This document shows, one piece after another, positions 44,188-53,556 of a stretch of DNA of 64,000 bases. Origin of the DNA: Streptomyces sp. NBC_01341 (GTDB lineage: Bacteria; Actinomycetota; Actinomycetes; Streptomycetales; Streptomycetaceae); contig NZ_CP108364.1 of NCBI RefSeq assembly GCF_035946055.1, positions 4,340,001 through 4,404,000 of the forward strand. The letters run 5' to 3'. A program made the position numbers and the translations under genes. Under the pieces are notes generated by a model. That model made no database searches and was not told the origin of the DNA. It worked only from the letters and a program-made list of their open reading frames with translations. Within the stretch, counting starts at the first letter, position 1, and every line of letters begins with the position of its first letter.

Positions 44188-46766
44188 CCGTGTGGAAGAC
44201 CTCGATGCGCAACTTCCTGGCGCACAAGGGCCGGATGGCGCTGTCCGCCGTCGCGGTCCTGCTGTCCGTGGCGTTCGTGTGCGGCACGCTCGTCTTCACG
44301 GACACCATGAACACCACCTTCGACAAGCTCTTCGCCGCGACCTCCGCCGATGTGACGGTCAGCCCCAAGGCGGCCGGCGGCGCCGACGACATCCCGGAGA
44401 ACGGCAAGCCCGCGGCGCTGCCGGAGTCCGTCGTGGCCGAGGTCGCCGGCGCCGACGGTGTGAAGAAGGCCGAGGGCGCCGTCACGAGCATGGCCGTCAC
44501 GCTCGTCGACAGCCACGACAAGAACCTCGGTTCGGACACCGGCGCCCCGACCATCGCGGGCAACTGGACCGAGAACGACCTGCGGTCCATGGAGATCACC
44601 TCCGGCCACGCCCCGCGCGGCCCCACCGAGGCGATGATCGACGCGGACACGGCCGAGAAGCACCACCTGAAGATCGGTGACGAGGTGCGCACCATCGCCG
44701 TCACCGGGGACATCCGGGCGAAGGTCACCGGTATCGCCTCGTTCACCGTGACCAACCCCGGTGCGGCCGTCGTCTACCTCGACACGGCCACGGCCCAGCA
44801 GAAGCTCCTGGGTGCCGCCGGCGTCTTCACGCACATCGCGGTCACCGCAGAACCCGGCGTGAGCGACACGCAGTTGAAGCGGAACGTCGGCGCGGTCCTG
44901 GGTGACCCGGGGGCGTACAAGCTGCGGACCCAGAAGGAGAGCGCGGCGGACAACAAGGACTCCATGGGCTCGTTCCTGGACGTCATGAAGTACGCGATGC
45001 TCGGGTTCGCCGGGATCGCGTTCCTCGTCGGCATCTTCCTGATCGTCAACACCTTCTCGATGCTGGTCGCCCAGCGCACCCGCGAGATCGGCCTGATGAG
45101 GGCCATCGGCTCAAGCCGCAAGCAGGTCAACCGGTCCGTGCTCATCGAGGCGGTGCTCCTGGGCATCGTCGGATCGGTCCTGGGCGTCGGGGCGGGCATC
45201 GGCCTCGCCGTCGGGCTGATGAAGCTCATGGGCGCCATGGGCATGGAGCTGTCCACCAGGGACCTCACCATCGCCTGGACGACACCGGTGATCGGGCTCG
45301 TGCTCGGCATCGTCGTCACCGTCCTCGCCGCGTACATCCCGGCCCGCCGCGCCGGCAAGGTGTCCCCGATGGCCGCGCTGCGCGACGCCGGGACCCCGGC
45401 GGACGCCAAGTCCGGCTGGGTCCGGGCCGGTCTGGGGCTCGTCCTCACCGGGGCGGGCGCCGCGGGCCTCTGGGCGACGACCTGGGTGGACGACGCGACC
45501 GAGGGCTCGCTCTACCTCGGCCTGGGCGTGGTCCTCACCCTCATCGGGTTCATCGTGATCGGCCCCCTGCTCGCCGGTGGGATCGTGCGGGTGCTCGGTG
45601 CCGTCGTCCTGCGGCTGTTCGGTCCGGTCGGCCGGCTCGCGGAGCGCAACGCGCTGCGCAACCCCCGCCGTACGGGAGCGACGGGCGCCGCCCTGATGAT
45701 CGGCCTCGCCCTGGTGGCCTGCCTCTCGGTCGTCGGCTCCTCCATGGTCGCCTCGGCCACCGACGAGCTGGACAAGTCGGTCGGCACGGACTTCATCGTC
45801 CAGTCGAACACCGGCCAGCTGATCGTGCCGCAGGCCGCGGAGGCGATGGAGAAGGTGCCGGGCATCGCGCACGTCACCGACTACAAGGTCCTGGCCGCGA
45901 AGCTCACCAACCCCGACGGCTCGACCGTCGACGAGGACGTCACCGCGGCCGACCCGACGTACCCGCAGGACCTGCGGCGCAAGACCGTGGCCGGCGACCT
46001 CGCCAAGGCGTACGGCGCGGACTCGATGTCGGTCGGCTCGGACTACGCGGCCCTGCACAGGATCAAGGCCGGGGACGAGATCACGGTCGCGTTCAAGGCC
46101 GGCGAGACCGCGAAGCTGAAGGTCGCCGCGATCACCTCGGACGAGACGAACGTCGACAAGGGCGCGATGTACATCAACGTCACGACCGCCGAGCGTTACG
46201 TCTCCGCCGACAGCATGCCCACGAACATGATCATGTTCGCCTCGGCGGAGGACGGAAAGGAGAAGGAGGCGTACGCCGCGCTCAAGAGCGCGCTCGCCCC
46301 CTACCCCCAGTACAAGGTGCAGAACCAGGCCGACTTCAAGGAGGACCTGAAGGACCAGATCGGCCAGCTGCTGAACATCGTGTACGGCCTGCTCGCCCTG
46401 GCGATCATCGTGGCGGTGCTGGGTGTCGTGAACACCCTGGCCCTGTCGGTCGTCGAGCGGACCCGTGAGATCGGCCTGATGCGGGCGATCGGCCTCTCCC
46501 GCCGTCAGCTGCGCCGGATGATCCGGCTGGAGTCCGTGGTCATCGCCCTCTTCGGCGCCCTGCTCGGACTCGGCCTGGGCATGGGCTGGGGCACCTCGGC
46601 CCAGAAGCTGCTGGCCCTCGAAGGGCTCGGGGTCCTGGAGATCCCGTGGCCGACGATCCTCACGGTGTTCGTCGCCTCGGCCTTCGTCGGACTGTTCGCC
46701 GCCCTGGTCCCGGCCTTCCGGGCCGGCCGGATGAACGTCCTGAACGCGATCGCCACGGACGGGTGA
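44184..46766 (+). CDS. FtsX/MacB-type ABC permease, double FtsX
   Basis: 860 residues. An N-terminal helix (MALSAVAVLLSVAFVCGTLV), a large extracytoplasmic MacB-PCD-like domain, an FtsX domain with helices near residues 265-385 (MLGFAGIAFLVGIFLIVNTF, then TREIGLMRAIGSSRKQV), two middle helices, a second extracytoplasmic domain and a final FtsX domain repeating TREIGLMRAIGLSRRQL. Works with the ATPase just upstream. Substrate unknown; such Streptomyces pairs are often tied to antimicrobial-peptide or envelope stress response. Confidence 0.92.
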   Translation: MTVWKTSMRNFLAHKGRMALSAVAVLLSVAFVCGTLVFTDTMNTTFDKLFAATSADVTVSPKAAGGADDIPENGKPAALPESVVAEVAGADGVKKAEGAVTSMAVTLVDSHDKNLGSDTGAPTIAGNWTENDLRSMEITSGHAPRGPTEAMIDADTAEKHHLKIGDEVRTIAVTGDIRAKVTGIASFTVTNPGAAVVYLDTATAQQKLLGAAGVFTHIAVTAEPGVSDTQLKRNVGAVLGDPGAYKLRTQKESAADNKDSMGSFLDVMKYAMLGFAGIAFLVGIFLIVNTFSMLVAQRTREIGLMRAIGSSRKQVNRSVLIEAVLLGIVGSVLGVGAGIGLAVGLMKLMGAMGMELSTRDLTIAWTTPVIGLVLGIVVTVLAAYIPARRAGKVSPMAALRDAGTPADAKSGWVRAGLGLVLTGAGAAGLWATTWVDDATEGSLYLGLGVVLTLIGFIVIGPLLAGGIVRVLGAVVLRLFGPVGRLAERNALRNPRRTGATGAALMIGLALVACLSVVGSSMVASATDELDKSVGTDFIVQSNTGQLIVPQAAEAMEKVPGIAHVTDYKVLAAKLTNPDGSTVDEDVTAADPTYPQDLRRKTVAGDLAKAYGADSMSVGSDYAALHRIKAGDEITVAFKAGETAKLKVAAITSDETNVDKGAMYINVTTAERYVSADSMPTNMIMFASAEDGKEKEAYAALKSALAPYPQYKVQNQADFKEDLKDQIGQLLNIVYGLLALAIIVAVLGVVNTLALSVVERTREIGLMRAIGLSRRQLRRMIRLESVVIALFGALLGLGLGMGWGTSAQKLLALEGLGVLEIPWPTILTVFVASAFVGLFAALVPAFRAGRMNVLNAIATDG

Positions 46767-46789
46767 CCCAGCCCGCCGCAGGCTGACCG

Positions 46790-46831
46790 CACCGGCCCCG
46801 GGACGTCCCTCCAGACGTCCCGGGGCCGGTG
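46790..46831 (+). terminator. Strong terminator after the ABC permease
   Basis: CACCGGCCCCGGGACGT (46790-46806) and ACGTCCCGGGGCCGGTG (46815-46831): a perfect 17-bp stem with an 8-base loop, 24 bases after the stop. Also usable from the other side by the PIN gene. Confidence 0.9.
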
Positions 46832-46872
46832 CGCGTCCGGGTGCGGAGCCGCGGCCGGGCGGGCACGACCGG

Positions 46873-47247
46873 TCAGGCGTGCATGACGGGCACGTCGTAC
46901 TGAGGGATCCACTTGTCGCGGGTGACGACCGTCAGTCCCTCGGTCTGGGCCTGGGCGACGAGGATGCGGTCGAAGGGGTCGCGATGGAGCGGGGGGAGGC
47001 GGCCTGCCTTGACGCCGTGCCCTGCGGTGATCGCGAGGCTTGTCAGCTGACAGTCCCGCACTCGCTCCGCGAGATCATCGGGTCCTGCGAGTTTTCCGGC
47101 GGACTGCTTGATGGCGATCTCCCACGGAGTCGCGGCACTGAGGTACACGGCGGGTTCCGTGTCGATCAGGTCCTTGATCTCGTCGGAGAGTTCGGTGGAG
47201 TCGTCGAGCCACCACAGGGCGACATGAGTGTCGAGCAGAAGGCGCAT
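46873..47247 (-). CDS. PIN-domain toxin (VapC-like RNase)
   Basis: 124 residues. PIN acidic sites: Asp6 in LLLDTHVALWW, Glu in TPWEIAIKQSAGKL, and Asp residues in HRDPFDRILVAQAQTEGL and VTRDKWIP. The LLDTH...WW form is the Phd-partnered PIN class. Probably cuts tRNA or other RNA when released. Its ATG overlaps the antitoxin TGA (TGATG). The module lies between the ABC permease terminator and mfd, and is probably accessory. Confidence 0.9.
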   Translation of the reverse strand: MRLLLDTHVALWWLDDSTELSDEIKDLIDTEPAVYLSAATPWEIAIKQSAGKLAGPDDLAERVRDCQLTSLAITAGHGVKAGRLPPLHRDPFDRILVAQAQTEGLTVVTRDKWIPQYDVPVMHA

Positions 47248-47489
47248 CAGCGCATCCCGAACGCTTCGGCGATGTCGTCCGGAAGATCGTCGAAGTCATC
47301 GGGGATATGAATCCGTCCCCGGAGGGAGCCGCGACCGGTCCGCCGTACTTTCGGATGGAGGGGCACGACCTTCGCGATGGGCTCGCCCGCCCGGCTGATG
47401 ATGACCTCCTCGCCGGTCTCGACCTGTTGCAGTATCCGGGAGAAGTGCGTCTTGGCCTCGTGCACGTTGTACTGCCGGGCTGCTTCCAT
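47247..47489 (-). CDS. Phd/YefM-type antitoxin for the PIN toxin
   Basis: 80 residues. N-terminal DNA-binding half YNVHEAKTHFSRILQQVETG, then EEVIISRAGEPIAKVVPL, and a C-terminal toxin-binding tail rich in Asp (IPDDFDDLPDDIAEAFGM). Likely represses its own operon and neutralises the PIN protein. Unlike the YefM remnant at 2593, it has an ordinary ATG and full N-terminus. Divergent from mfd over 182 bp with no obvious motif. Confidence 0.9.
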   Translation of the reverse strand: MEAARQYNVHEAKTHFSRILQQVETGEEVIISRAGEPIAKVVPLHPKVRRTGRGSLRGRIHIPDDFDDLPDDIAEAFGMR

Positions 47490-47671
47490 GACCGCCTCGC
47501 TCGGGCCAGAAGTGGACTAGTGCTGGACTAAGGCTAGCCCCGCTGCCACCGACCGGACAACGGCGTTCCCCCGCGCGAGTGACACACCGGCGTCGTACGC
47601 TGGAGGACCCCGGCCCGTGCCACGTGTCGGGCCTCTCGCGTTGCTCACTCGCCACACCGGACGGAACCTTC

Positions 47672-50600
47672 ATGAGCCTGCACGGTCTGCTGGACGTCGT
47701 CGTCACCGACCCGGCGCTCTCCGAAGCGGTGAAGGCCGCCTCCGACGGTCACCGGGCCCACGTCGACCTGGTCGGCCCGCCCGCCGCACGCCCCTTCGCC
47801 GTGGCCGCACTGGCGCGCGAGGCCGGCCGGACCGTACTCGCCGTCACCGCGACCGGCCGCGAGGCCGAGGACCTGGCCGCCGCGCTGAGGACGCTGCTGC
47901 CCCCCGACACCGTGGCGGAGTTCCCCTCCTGGGAGACCCTGCCCCACGAGCGGCTGTCGCCCCGCTCCGACACCGTGGGCCGCCGCCTCGCCGTGCTGCG
48001 CCGGCTGGCACACCCCCGGGCCGACGACCCCGAGACCGGCCCGGTCAAGGTGATCGTCGCACCGGTCCGCTCCGTGCTCCAGCCGCAGGTCAAGGGCCTG
48101 GGTGACCTGGAGCCCGTGGCGCTGCGCAGCGGGGGGAGCGCGGATCTGGGTGAGGTCGTGGAGGCCCTCGCGGCGGCGGCGTACTCCCGGGTCGAGCTGG
48201 TGGAGAAGCGTGGCGAGTTCGCGGTGCGCGGCGGCATCCTGGACGTCTTCCCGCCGACCGAGGAGCACCCCCTGCGGGTGGAGTTCTGGGGCGACGACGT
48301 CGAGGAGATCCGCTACTTCAAGATCGCCGACCAGCGATCCCTGGAGGTCGCCGAGCACGGCCTGTGGGCCCCGCCCTGTCGTGAGCTGCTGCTCACCGAC
48401 GACGTACGCGAGCGGGCCGCGGCCCTTGCCGAGGCGCACCCCGAGCTGGGCGAGCTGCTGGGGAAGATCGCCGAGGGGATCGCGGTCGAGGGCATGGAGT
48501 CGCTGGCCCCGGTCCTCGTCGACGAGATGGAGCTGCTGATCGACGTCCTGCCGAAGGGCGCGATGACGCTGGTCTGCGACCCGGAGCGGGTACGGACCAG
48601 GGCGGCGGACCTCGTCGCGACCAGCCAGGAGTTCCTCCAGGCGTCCTGGGCGGCCACGGCGGGCGGCGGCAAGGCCCCGATCGATGTCGGGGCCGCCTCG
48701 CTGCGGGGTATCGCGGACGTCCGGGACCGGGCCCGTGAGCTGGGCATGATGTGGTGGTCCACGTCCCCCTTCGCCGCCGACGAGGAGCTGGACGGGGACA
48801 CCCTGAAGCTCGGGATGCACGCCCCGGAGGCGTACCGCGGCGACACCGCCCGGGCGCTCGCGGACACCAAGGGGTGGCTGGCCGAAGGGTGGCGCACGGT
48901 GTACGTCACCGAGGGGCAGGGCCCCGCCTCCCGCACGGTCGAGGTCCTTGGCGGGGAGGGCATCGCGGCCCGGCTCGACGCGAATCTGACCGGGATCGAG
49001 CCCTCGCTCGTCCACGTCTCGTGCGGTGCCATCGACCACGGTTTCGTCGACCCGGGGCTGAAGCTGGCCGTGCTGACGGAGACGGACCTGACCGGGCAGC
49101 GTACGGCCACCAAGGACCTGGGGCGGATGCCGGCCCGGCGCCGGAAGTCCGTCGACCCGCTGACCCTGCAGACGGGCGACTACATCGTGCACGAGCAGCA
49201 CGGTGTGGGCCGCTACATCGAGATGGTGCAGCGCACCGTGCAGGGCGCGACCCGCGAGTACCTCCTTGTCGAGTACGCCCCCGCCAAGCGTGGCCAGCCC
49301 GGCGACCGGCTGTACATCCCGACCGACCAGCTGGAGCAGGTCACCAAGTACGTCGGCGGGGAGGCGCCCACCCTGCACCGGCTCGGCGGCGCCGACTGGA
49401 CCAAGACGAAGCAGCGCGCCAAGAAGGCCGTCAAGGAGATCGCCGCCGACCTGATCAAGCTGTACTCGGCGCGCATGGCGGCCCCCGGTCACGCGTTCGG
49501 CCCGGACACCCCGTGGCAGCGCGAGCTGGAGGACGCCTTCCCGTACGCCGAGACGCCCGACCAGCTGTCCACGATCGCCGAGGTCAAGGAGGACATGGAG
49601 AAGTCCGTCCCGATGGACCGGCTGATCTGCGGCGACGTCGGTTACGGCAAGACGGAGATCGCGGTGCGGGCGGCCTTCAAGGCGGTCCAGGACGGCAAGC
49701 AGGTCGCCGTGCTCGTGCCGACGACGCTCCTGGTCCAGCAGCACTTCGGCACGTTCACCGAGCGGTACGCACAGTTCCCCGTCAACGTGCGGGCGCTGAG
49801 CCGCTTCCAGTCGGACACCGAGTCGAAGGCGACGCTGGAGGGGCTGAAGGACGGGTCCGTGGACCTGGTCATCGGCACGCACCGGCTGTTCTCGTCCGAG
49901 ACGAAGTTCAAGGACCTGGGCCTGGTCATCGTCGACGAGGAGCAGCGCTTCGGCGTCGAGCACAAGGAGCAGCTGAAGAAGCTGCGGGCCAACGTGGACG
50001 TGCTCACCATGTCGGCGACACCCATTCCCCGCACGCTCGAGATGGCCGTCACGGGCATCCGCGAGATGTCGACGATCACGACGCCCCCGGAGGAGCGGCA
50101 CCCCGTCCTCACGTTCGTCGGGCCGTACGAGGAGAAGCAGATCGGCGCGGCCGTGCGGCGTGAACTCCTGCGTGAGGGCCAGGTGTTCTACATCCACAAC
50201 CGGGTCGAGTCCATCGACCGGGCCGCGGCCCGGCTGCGCGAGATCGTGCCCGAGGCGCGGATCGCGACGGCGCACGGGCAGATGGGCGAGAGCCAGCTGG
50301 AGCAGGTCGTCGTCGACTTCTGGGAGAAGCGGTTCGACGTGCTCGTCTCCACGACGATCGTCGAGTCCGGCATCGACATCTCCAACGCCAACACCCTGAT
50401 CGTGGAGCGCGGCGACAACTTCGGCCTGTCCCAGCTGCATCAGCTGCGCGGCCGTGTCGGCCGTGGACGGGACCGCGGCTACTCGTACTTCCTGTATCCG
50501 CCGGAGAAGCCGCTGACGGAGACCGCGCACGAGCGGCTGGCGACGATCGCCCAGCACACCGAGATGGGCGCGGGGATGTACGTGGCGATGAAGGACCTGG

Positions 50601-51202
50601 AGATCCGGGGCGCCGGAAACCTCCTGGGCGGCGAGCAGTCCGGGCACATCGCGGGGGTCGGCTTCGACCTGTACATCCGGATGGTCGGCGAGGCGGTGGC
50701 CGACTACCGGGCCGCCGTGGACGGCGGGGTCGAGGAGGAGCCGCCGCTGGAGGTCAAGATCGAGCTGCCGGTGGACGCGCACATCCCCCACGACTACGCC
50801 CCGGGGGAGCGGCTGCGCCTCCAGGCGTACCGCTCGATCGCCTCCGCGAACTCGGAGGAGGACATCCGCGCGGTGCGCGAGGAGCTCACCGACCGGTACG
50901 GCAAGCTGCCGGAACCGGTGGAGAACCTTCTGCTGGTGGCGGGCCTGCGGATGCTCGCCCGGGCCTGCGGGGTGGGCGAGATCGTGCTCCAGGGGCCGAA
51001 CATCCGCTTCGCTCCGGTGGAACTGCGTGAGTCGCAGGAGCTGCGGCTGAAGCGGCTCCACCCGAAGACGATCTTCAAGCCGGCCACACGCCAGATCCTC
51101 GTCCCGCGCCCGACGGCGGGCCGGATCGGCGGCAAGCCGGTGGTGGGGCGCGAACTCCTCTCGTGGACCGGGGAGTTCCTCACGACGATCCTGGGGTCGT
51201 AG
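47672..51202 (+). CDS. mfd: Transcription-repair coupling factor (Mfd)
   Basis: Removes RNA polymerase stalled at DNA damage and recruits UvrA. 1176 residues, normal size. N-terminal UvrB-like region (AVRGGILDVFPPTEEHPLRV), the CarD-like RNA-polymerase-interacting domain (LQTGDYIVHEQHGVGRYIEM), helicase Walker A GDVGYGKTE (654-661), DEEQ (755-758), motif TMSATPIPRTLEMAVTGIRE, and a C-terminal TRG/D7 part. ATG at 47672 gives the usual SLHGLLD start. Both strands show long open frames here; only this one has conserved motifs. Confidence 0.98.
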   Translation: MSLHGLLDVVVTDPALSEAVKAASDGHRAHVDLVGPPAARPFAVAALAREAGRTVLAVTATGREAEDLAAALRTLLPPDTVAEFPSWETLPHERLSPRSDTVGRRLAVLRRLAHPRADDPETGPVKVIVAPVRSVLQPQVKGLGDLEPVALRSGGSADLGEVVEALAAAAYSRVELVEKRGEFAVRGGILDVFPPTEEHPLRVEFWGDDVEEIRYFKIADQRSLEVAEHGLWAPPCRELLLTDDVRERAAALAEAHPELGELLGKIAEGIAVEGMESLAPVLVDEMELLIDVLPKGAMTLVCDPERVRTRAADLVATSQEFLQASWAATAGGGKAPIDVGAASLRGIADVRDRARELGMMWWSTSPFAADEELDGDTLKLGMHAPEAYRGDTARALADTKGWLAEGWRTVYVTEGQGPASRTVEVLGGEGIAARLDANLTGIEPSLVHVSCGAIDHGFVDPGLKLAVLTETDLTGQRTATKDLGRMPARRRKSVDPLTLQTGDYIVHEQHGVGRYIEMVQRTVQGATREYLLVEYAPAKRGQPGDRLYIPTDQLEQVTKYVGGEAPTLHRLGGADWTKTKQRAKKAVKEIAADLIKLYSARMAAPGHAFGPDTPWQRELEDAFPYAETPDQLSTIAEVKEDMEKSVPMDRLICGDVGYGKTEIAVRAAFKAVQDGKQVAVLVPTTLLVQQHFGTFTERYAQFPVNVRALSRFQSDTESKATLEGLKDGSVDLVIGTHRLFSSETKFKDLGLVIVDEEQRFGVEHKEQLKKLRANVDVLTMSATPIPRTLEMAVTGIREMSTITTPPEERHPVLTFVGPYEEKQIGAAVRRELLREGQVFYIHNRVESIDRAAARLREIVPEARIATAHGQMGESQLEQVVVDFWEKRFDVLVSTTIVESGIDISNANTLIVERGDNFGLSQLHQLRGRVGRGRDRGYSYFLYPPEKPLTETAHERLATIAQHTEMGAGMYVAMKDLEIRGAGNLLGGEQSGHIAGVGFDLYIRMVGEAVADYRAAVDGGVEEEPPLEVKIELPVDAHIPHDYAPGERLRLQAYRSIASANSEEDIRAVREELTDRYGKLPEPVENLLLVAGLRMLARACGVGEIVLQGPNIRFAPVELRESQELRLKRLHPKTIFKPATRQILVPRPTAGRIGGKPVVGRELLSWTGEFLTTILGS

Positions 51203-51218
51203 GGCTGGAGTACTAGGT

Positions 51219-51290
51219 GCGGGCCGGGCCCGCGTCGTTCGCGGGGCCACGTGGCGCACGAAGACCCCCGGACCGTCGGGCGCTCCGGGG
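51219..51290 (+). terminator. Weak terminator region after mfd
   Basis: Two hairpins follow the stop: GCGGG / CCCGC (51219-51233) and CCCCGGA / TCCGGGG (51266-51290, 11-base loop). Either may terminate mfd; neither has a T-run. Confidence 0.45.
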
Positions 51291-51445
51291 CGATGGGTCG
51301 GTGGCCGGCGTACGGCTTGCCGTCCTGACCGCACCCGCGACGAGGCGGGAGGCCGGGCTTTACGCAGGCCGACGCGCGTGATCAACTTTGCGCTGTCATA
51401 CGGGTGAGGCCTCTGGGGAGGGGCCGGGGGCAGGGGAGACACGCG

Positions 51446-52738
51446 ATGCAGGTCGCCGAGAAGGAGAAGGTGCAGCCGTGCCCGCAGTGCGGCACGGAGA
51501 TCCGGACGGACTCCCGGTTCACCACCTGGTGCAGTGCCTGCGACTGGAACGTGGACCCGGTGGGCGACGCGGCGCAGGACCGGAACGACGGCCTGCTGGA
51601 GCGGATGAGGCGCGCCACGGCCCACCGGCACGGTGAACAGTTGCATGCCCGGGTGAGCGGGGACGGCGCCGGGCGCCGGGCAGGGGACCTGTCCGTCGTC
51701 CTGGCCTACGCCATCGCGTGTGCGGTGCACGGCGTGACGGTGGCCCTGGCCGCCCTCGGAGTCTGGTGCGTCGTGGCGGGATGGGGCGGCTTCGGCGTGC
51801 TCCTCGGCCTGATCCTGCTGTTCGTGGCATGGAACCTGAGGCCGCGACTGCCGCGCCTGCCCGAGGAGGGGCCCCTGCTGCGGCGTGACGACGCACCCGT
51901 GCTGTTCGGGCTGATCGACGAGATCGCCAGGGTGGCCGGTACGCGCGGCGTGGACGTGATCGCGGTCGACACGGACGTGAACGCGAGTGTGATGAGCTGC
52001 GGGGTACGGGGACGTCGTCTGCTGAGACTGGGGCTTCCGCTCTGGGAAGTCCTCACGCCGCAGCAGCGGATCGCCCTGCTCGGCCACGAACTGGGTCACT
52101 ACGGCAACGGTGACACCCGCCGAGGGATCATCCCTGCGACCGCCTACCGCTCACTGGTCACCTGGTGGGAGTACACCGAGCCGAAGGAGAACCCGTCTCC
52201 GCTCGAGATGGTGGTCAACCTGCTCTGTCTCGTGCCGCGTGCACTGATCGTCGCCGTGTTGAGGACGCTGGACAAGCTGACCATGCGTTCCAGTCGGCGT
52301 GCGGAGTATCTCGCGGACTCGTTCGCGGCGGAGGCCGGATCGTCGGTGGCGGCCGCGGAGCTCATGGACCGGCTCCTCGTCCTGGACTCGGCGGTCGTCA
52401 CGCTCCAGCGTGAATCCAACGATCCGCGCGCCGCCCGCCGCGGTGCCGGCGGGGCCGAGGAGCGGGCGGAGCGGCTGTGGACGCTGCTGGCCGCGGACGC
52501 GGCGTCGGTCCCGGAGCACGAGTACGAGCGGAGCCGCCGGGTCAGTGCCATCAGGGGGCACTGCGTCGACGCCACGCACCCGCCCACCCACCTGCGGCGG
52601 GAACGGCTCCTCTCGCTCACGCCCCTGCCTGCGGCTGTCGTTGTGGACGACGAGCGGGAGCAGCGGATCTCCGAAGAGCTCGCCGACGCGCGCCGTCTGC
52701 TCGCCCGCCGGATCCTGAGGGACGGTTTCCCCGGCTAG
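51446..52738 (+). CDS. M48-type membrane metalloprotease with zinc ribbon
   Basis: 430 residues. An N-terminal zinc ribbon (Cys12, Cys15, Cys29, Cys32: CPQCGTEIRTDSRFTTWCSA), two helices at about residues 85-130, then the HExxH site HELGH (214-218, in LLGHELGHYGNGD) and the later Glu in AEYLADSFAAEAGSS, the third zinc ligand of M48/HtpX peptidases. Likely cleaves misfolded membrane proteins. The ribbon is an unusual addition and may mediate partner binding. ATG set by GGGGAGAC. Confidence 0.88.
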   Translation: MQVAEKEKVQPCPQCGTEIRTDSRFTTWCSACDWNVDPVGDAAQDRNDGLLERMRRATAHRHGEQLHARVSGDGAGRRAGDLSVVLAYAIACAVHGVTVALAALGVWCVVAGWGGFGVLLGLILLFVAWNLRPRLPRLPEEGPLLRRDDAPVLFGLIDEIARVAGTRGVDVIAVDTDVNASVMSCGVRGRRLLRLGLPLWEVLTPQQRIALLGHELGHYGNGDTRRGIIPATAYRSLVTWWEYTEPKENPSPLEMVVNLLCLVPRALIVAVLRTLDKLTMRSSRRAEYLADSFAAEAGSSVAAAELMDRLLVLDSAVVTLQRESNDPRAARRGAGGAEERAERLWTLLAADAASVPEHEYERSRRVSAIRGHCVDATHPPTHLRRERLLSLTPLPAAVVVDDEREQRISEELADARRLLARRILRDGFPG

Positions 52739-52865
52739 GACTCGTACGGCTTGGCCACGGCGGGCGGCTCGGACCGGGGCCGCCGTCCGCGAGTTCCGGA
52801 GGGGGCGCCGTCGCAGGGCCGTGGACCGGCGCCGCCGACGGCAGGTTCGCGGATGGGCGGAGGTC

Positions 52866-53450
52866 TCACGACGCCCCCGGGAGTGCGGGGCGGTCGAAGA
52901 GGAATCCGGCGACGGACCGGAACACGTCCTCGGGGTCCCGTCCGCCGACCGGTCCGTCCAGGTTGCCCGTCAGCAGCAGCGTGGCGAAGCCGTGGGCGAG
53001 GGACCAGGCGGCGATGCCCGCGAGCCGGGCGTCCTCGCCATGGGCGGCGTCGGGCAGTTCGCCGACCCCCGCGCGCAGCTCGTCGGTGGCACGGGCCTTG
53101 GCGGCGAGCAGGGCGGGGTCGTCGGCGCGGTGGAGCTCGGGGCGGAACATGACCTGGAAGTGCGCGGGGTGCTCCGCGGCGAAGCGCACGTACGCGACCC
53201 CGCGCTCCCGCAGGTCCTGGGCGCCGGCCAGGGCGTCGGCGAACAGGGCGTAGCCCTCGGCGGCGACGGCGGTGAGCAGGCCGGTCCGGTCCTTGAAGTG
53301 GTGGGCCGGTGCGGCGTGCGAGACGCCCGCACGGCGGGCCAGGTCGCGCAGGGACAGGGCGTCGGGGCCGTCCTGGCCGATGGCGTCGAGAGCCGTGGCG
53401 AGCAGGGTCCGCCGCAGGTCGCCGTGGTGGTAGGCGCGTTCACTGGTCAT
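52866..53450 (-). CDS. TetR-family regulator
   Basis: 194 residues. Helix-turn-helix: ALSLRDLARRAGVSHAAPAH followed by HFKDRTGLLTAVAAEGY. The C-terminal part (AYVRFAAEHPAHFQVMFRPE) is the TetR_C_33-like ligand domain common in actinobacteria. It is divergent from the SCO6745-type gene, and two copies of TAGTCAWTGACAAG lie in the gap, one close to each start. Ligand unknown. Confidence 0.9.
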   Translation of the reverse strand: MTSERAYHHGDLRRTLLATALDAIGQDGPDALSLRDLARRAGVSHAAPAHHFKDRTGLLTAVAAEGYALFADALAGAQDLRERGVAYVRFAAEHPAHFQVMFRPELHRADDPALLAAKARATDELRAGVGELPDAAHGEDARLAGIAAWSLAHGFATLLLTGNLDGPVGGRDPEDVFRSVAGFLFDRPALPGAS

Positions 53451-53473
53451 GGGACGTACCGTACGCGGAATGT

Positions 53474-53529
53474 AGTCATTGACAAGTTCTAGGGGGGAGG
53501 CGCATCCTGACCATCTAGTCAATGACAAG
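53474..53529. promoter_or_regulatory. Two TAGTCA(T/A)TGACAAG operators
   Basis: AGTCATTGACAAG (53474-53486) and AGTCAATGACAAG (53517-53529) are direct repeats 43 bp apart, each with the near-palindrome GTCA(T/A)TGAC at its core. They flank the gap between the TetR gene and the gene at 53557, the expected place for TetR control of both. Confidence 0.65.
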
Positions 53530-53556
53530 ATAAATCGGGGAGCGGGAGGCCGGGAG

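Noticed and set aside
47645..52099. A 1484-codon open frame on the minus strand opposite mfd
   Set aside because: Its translation shows no domain and has the Arg/Gly/Leu/Val bias of a high-GC shadow; the plus strand carries all Mfd motifs.
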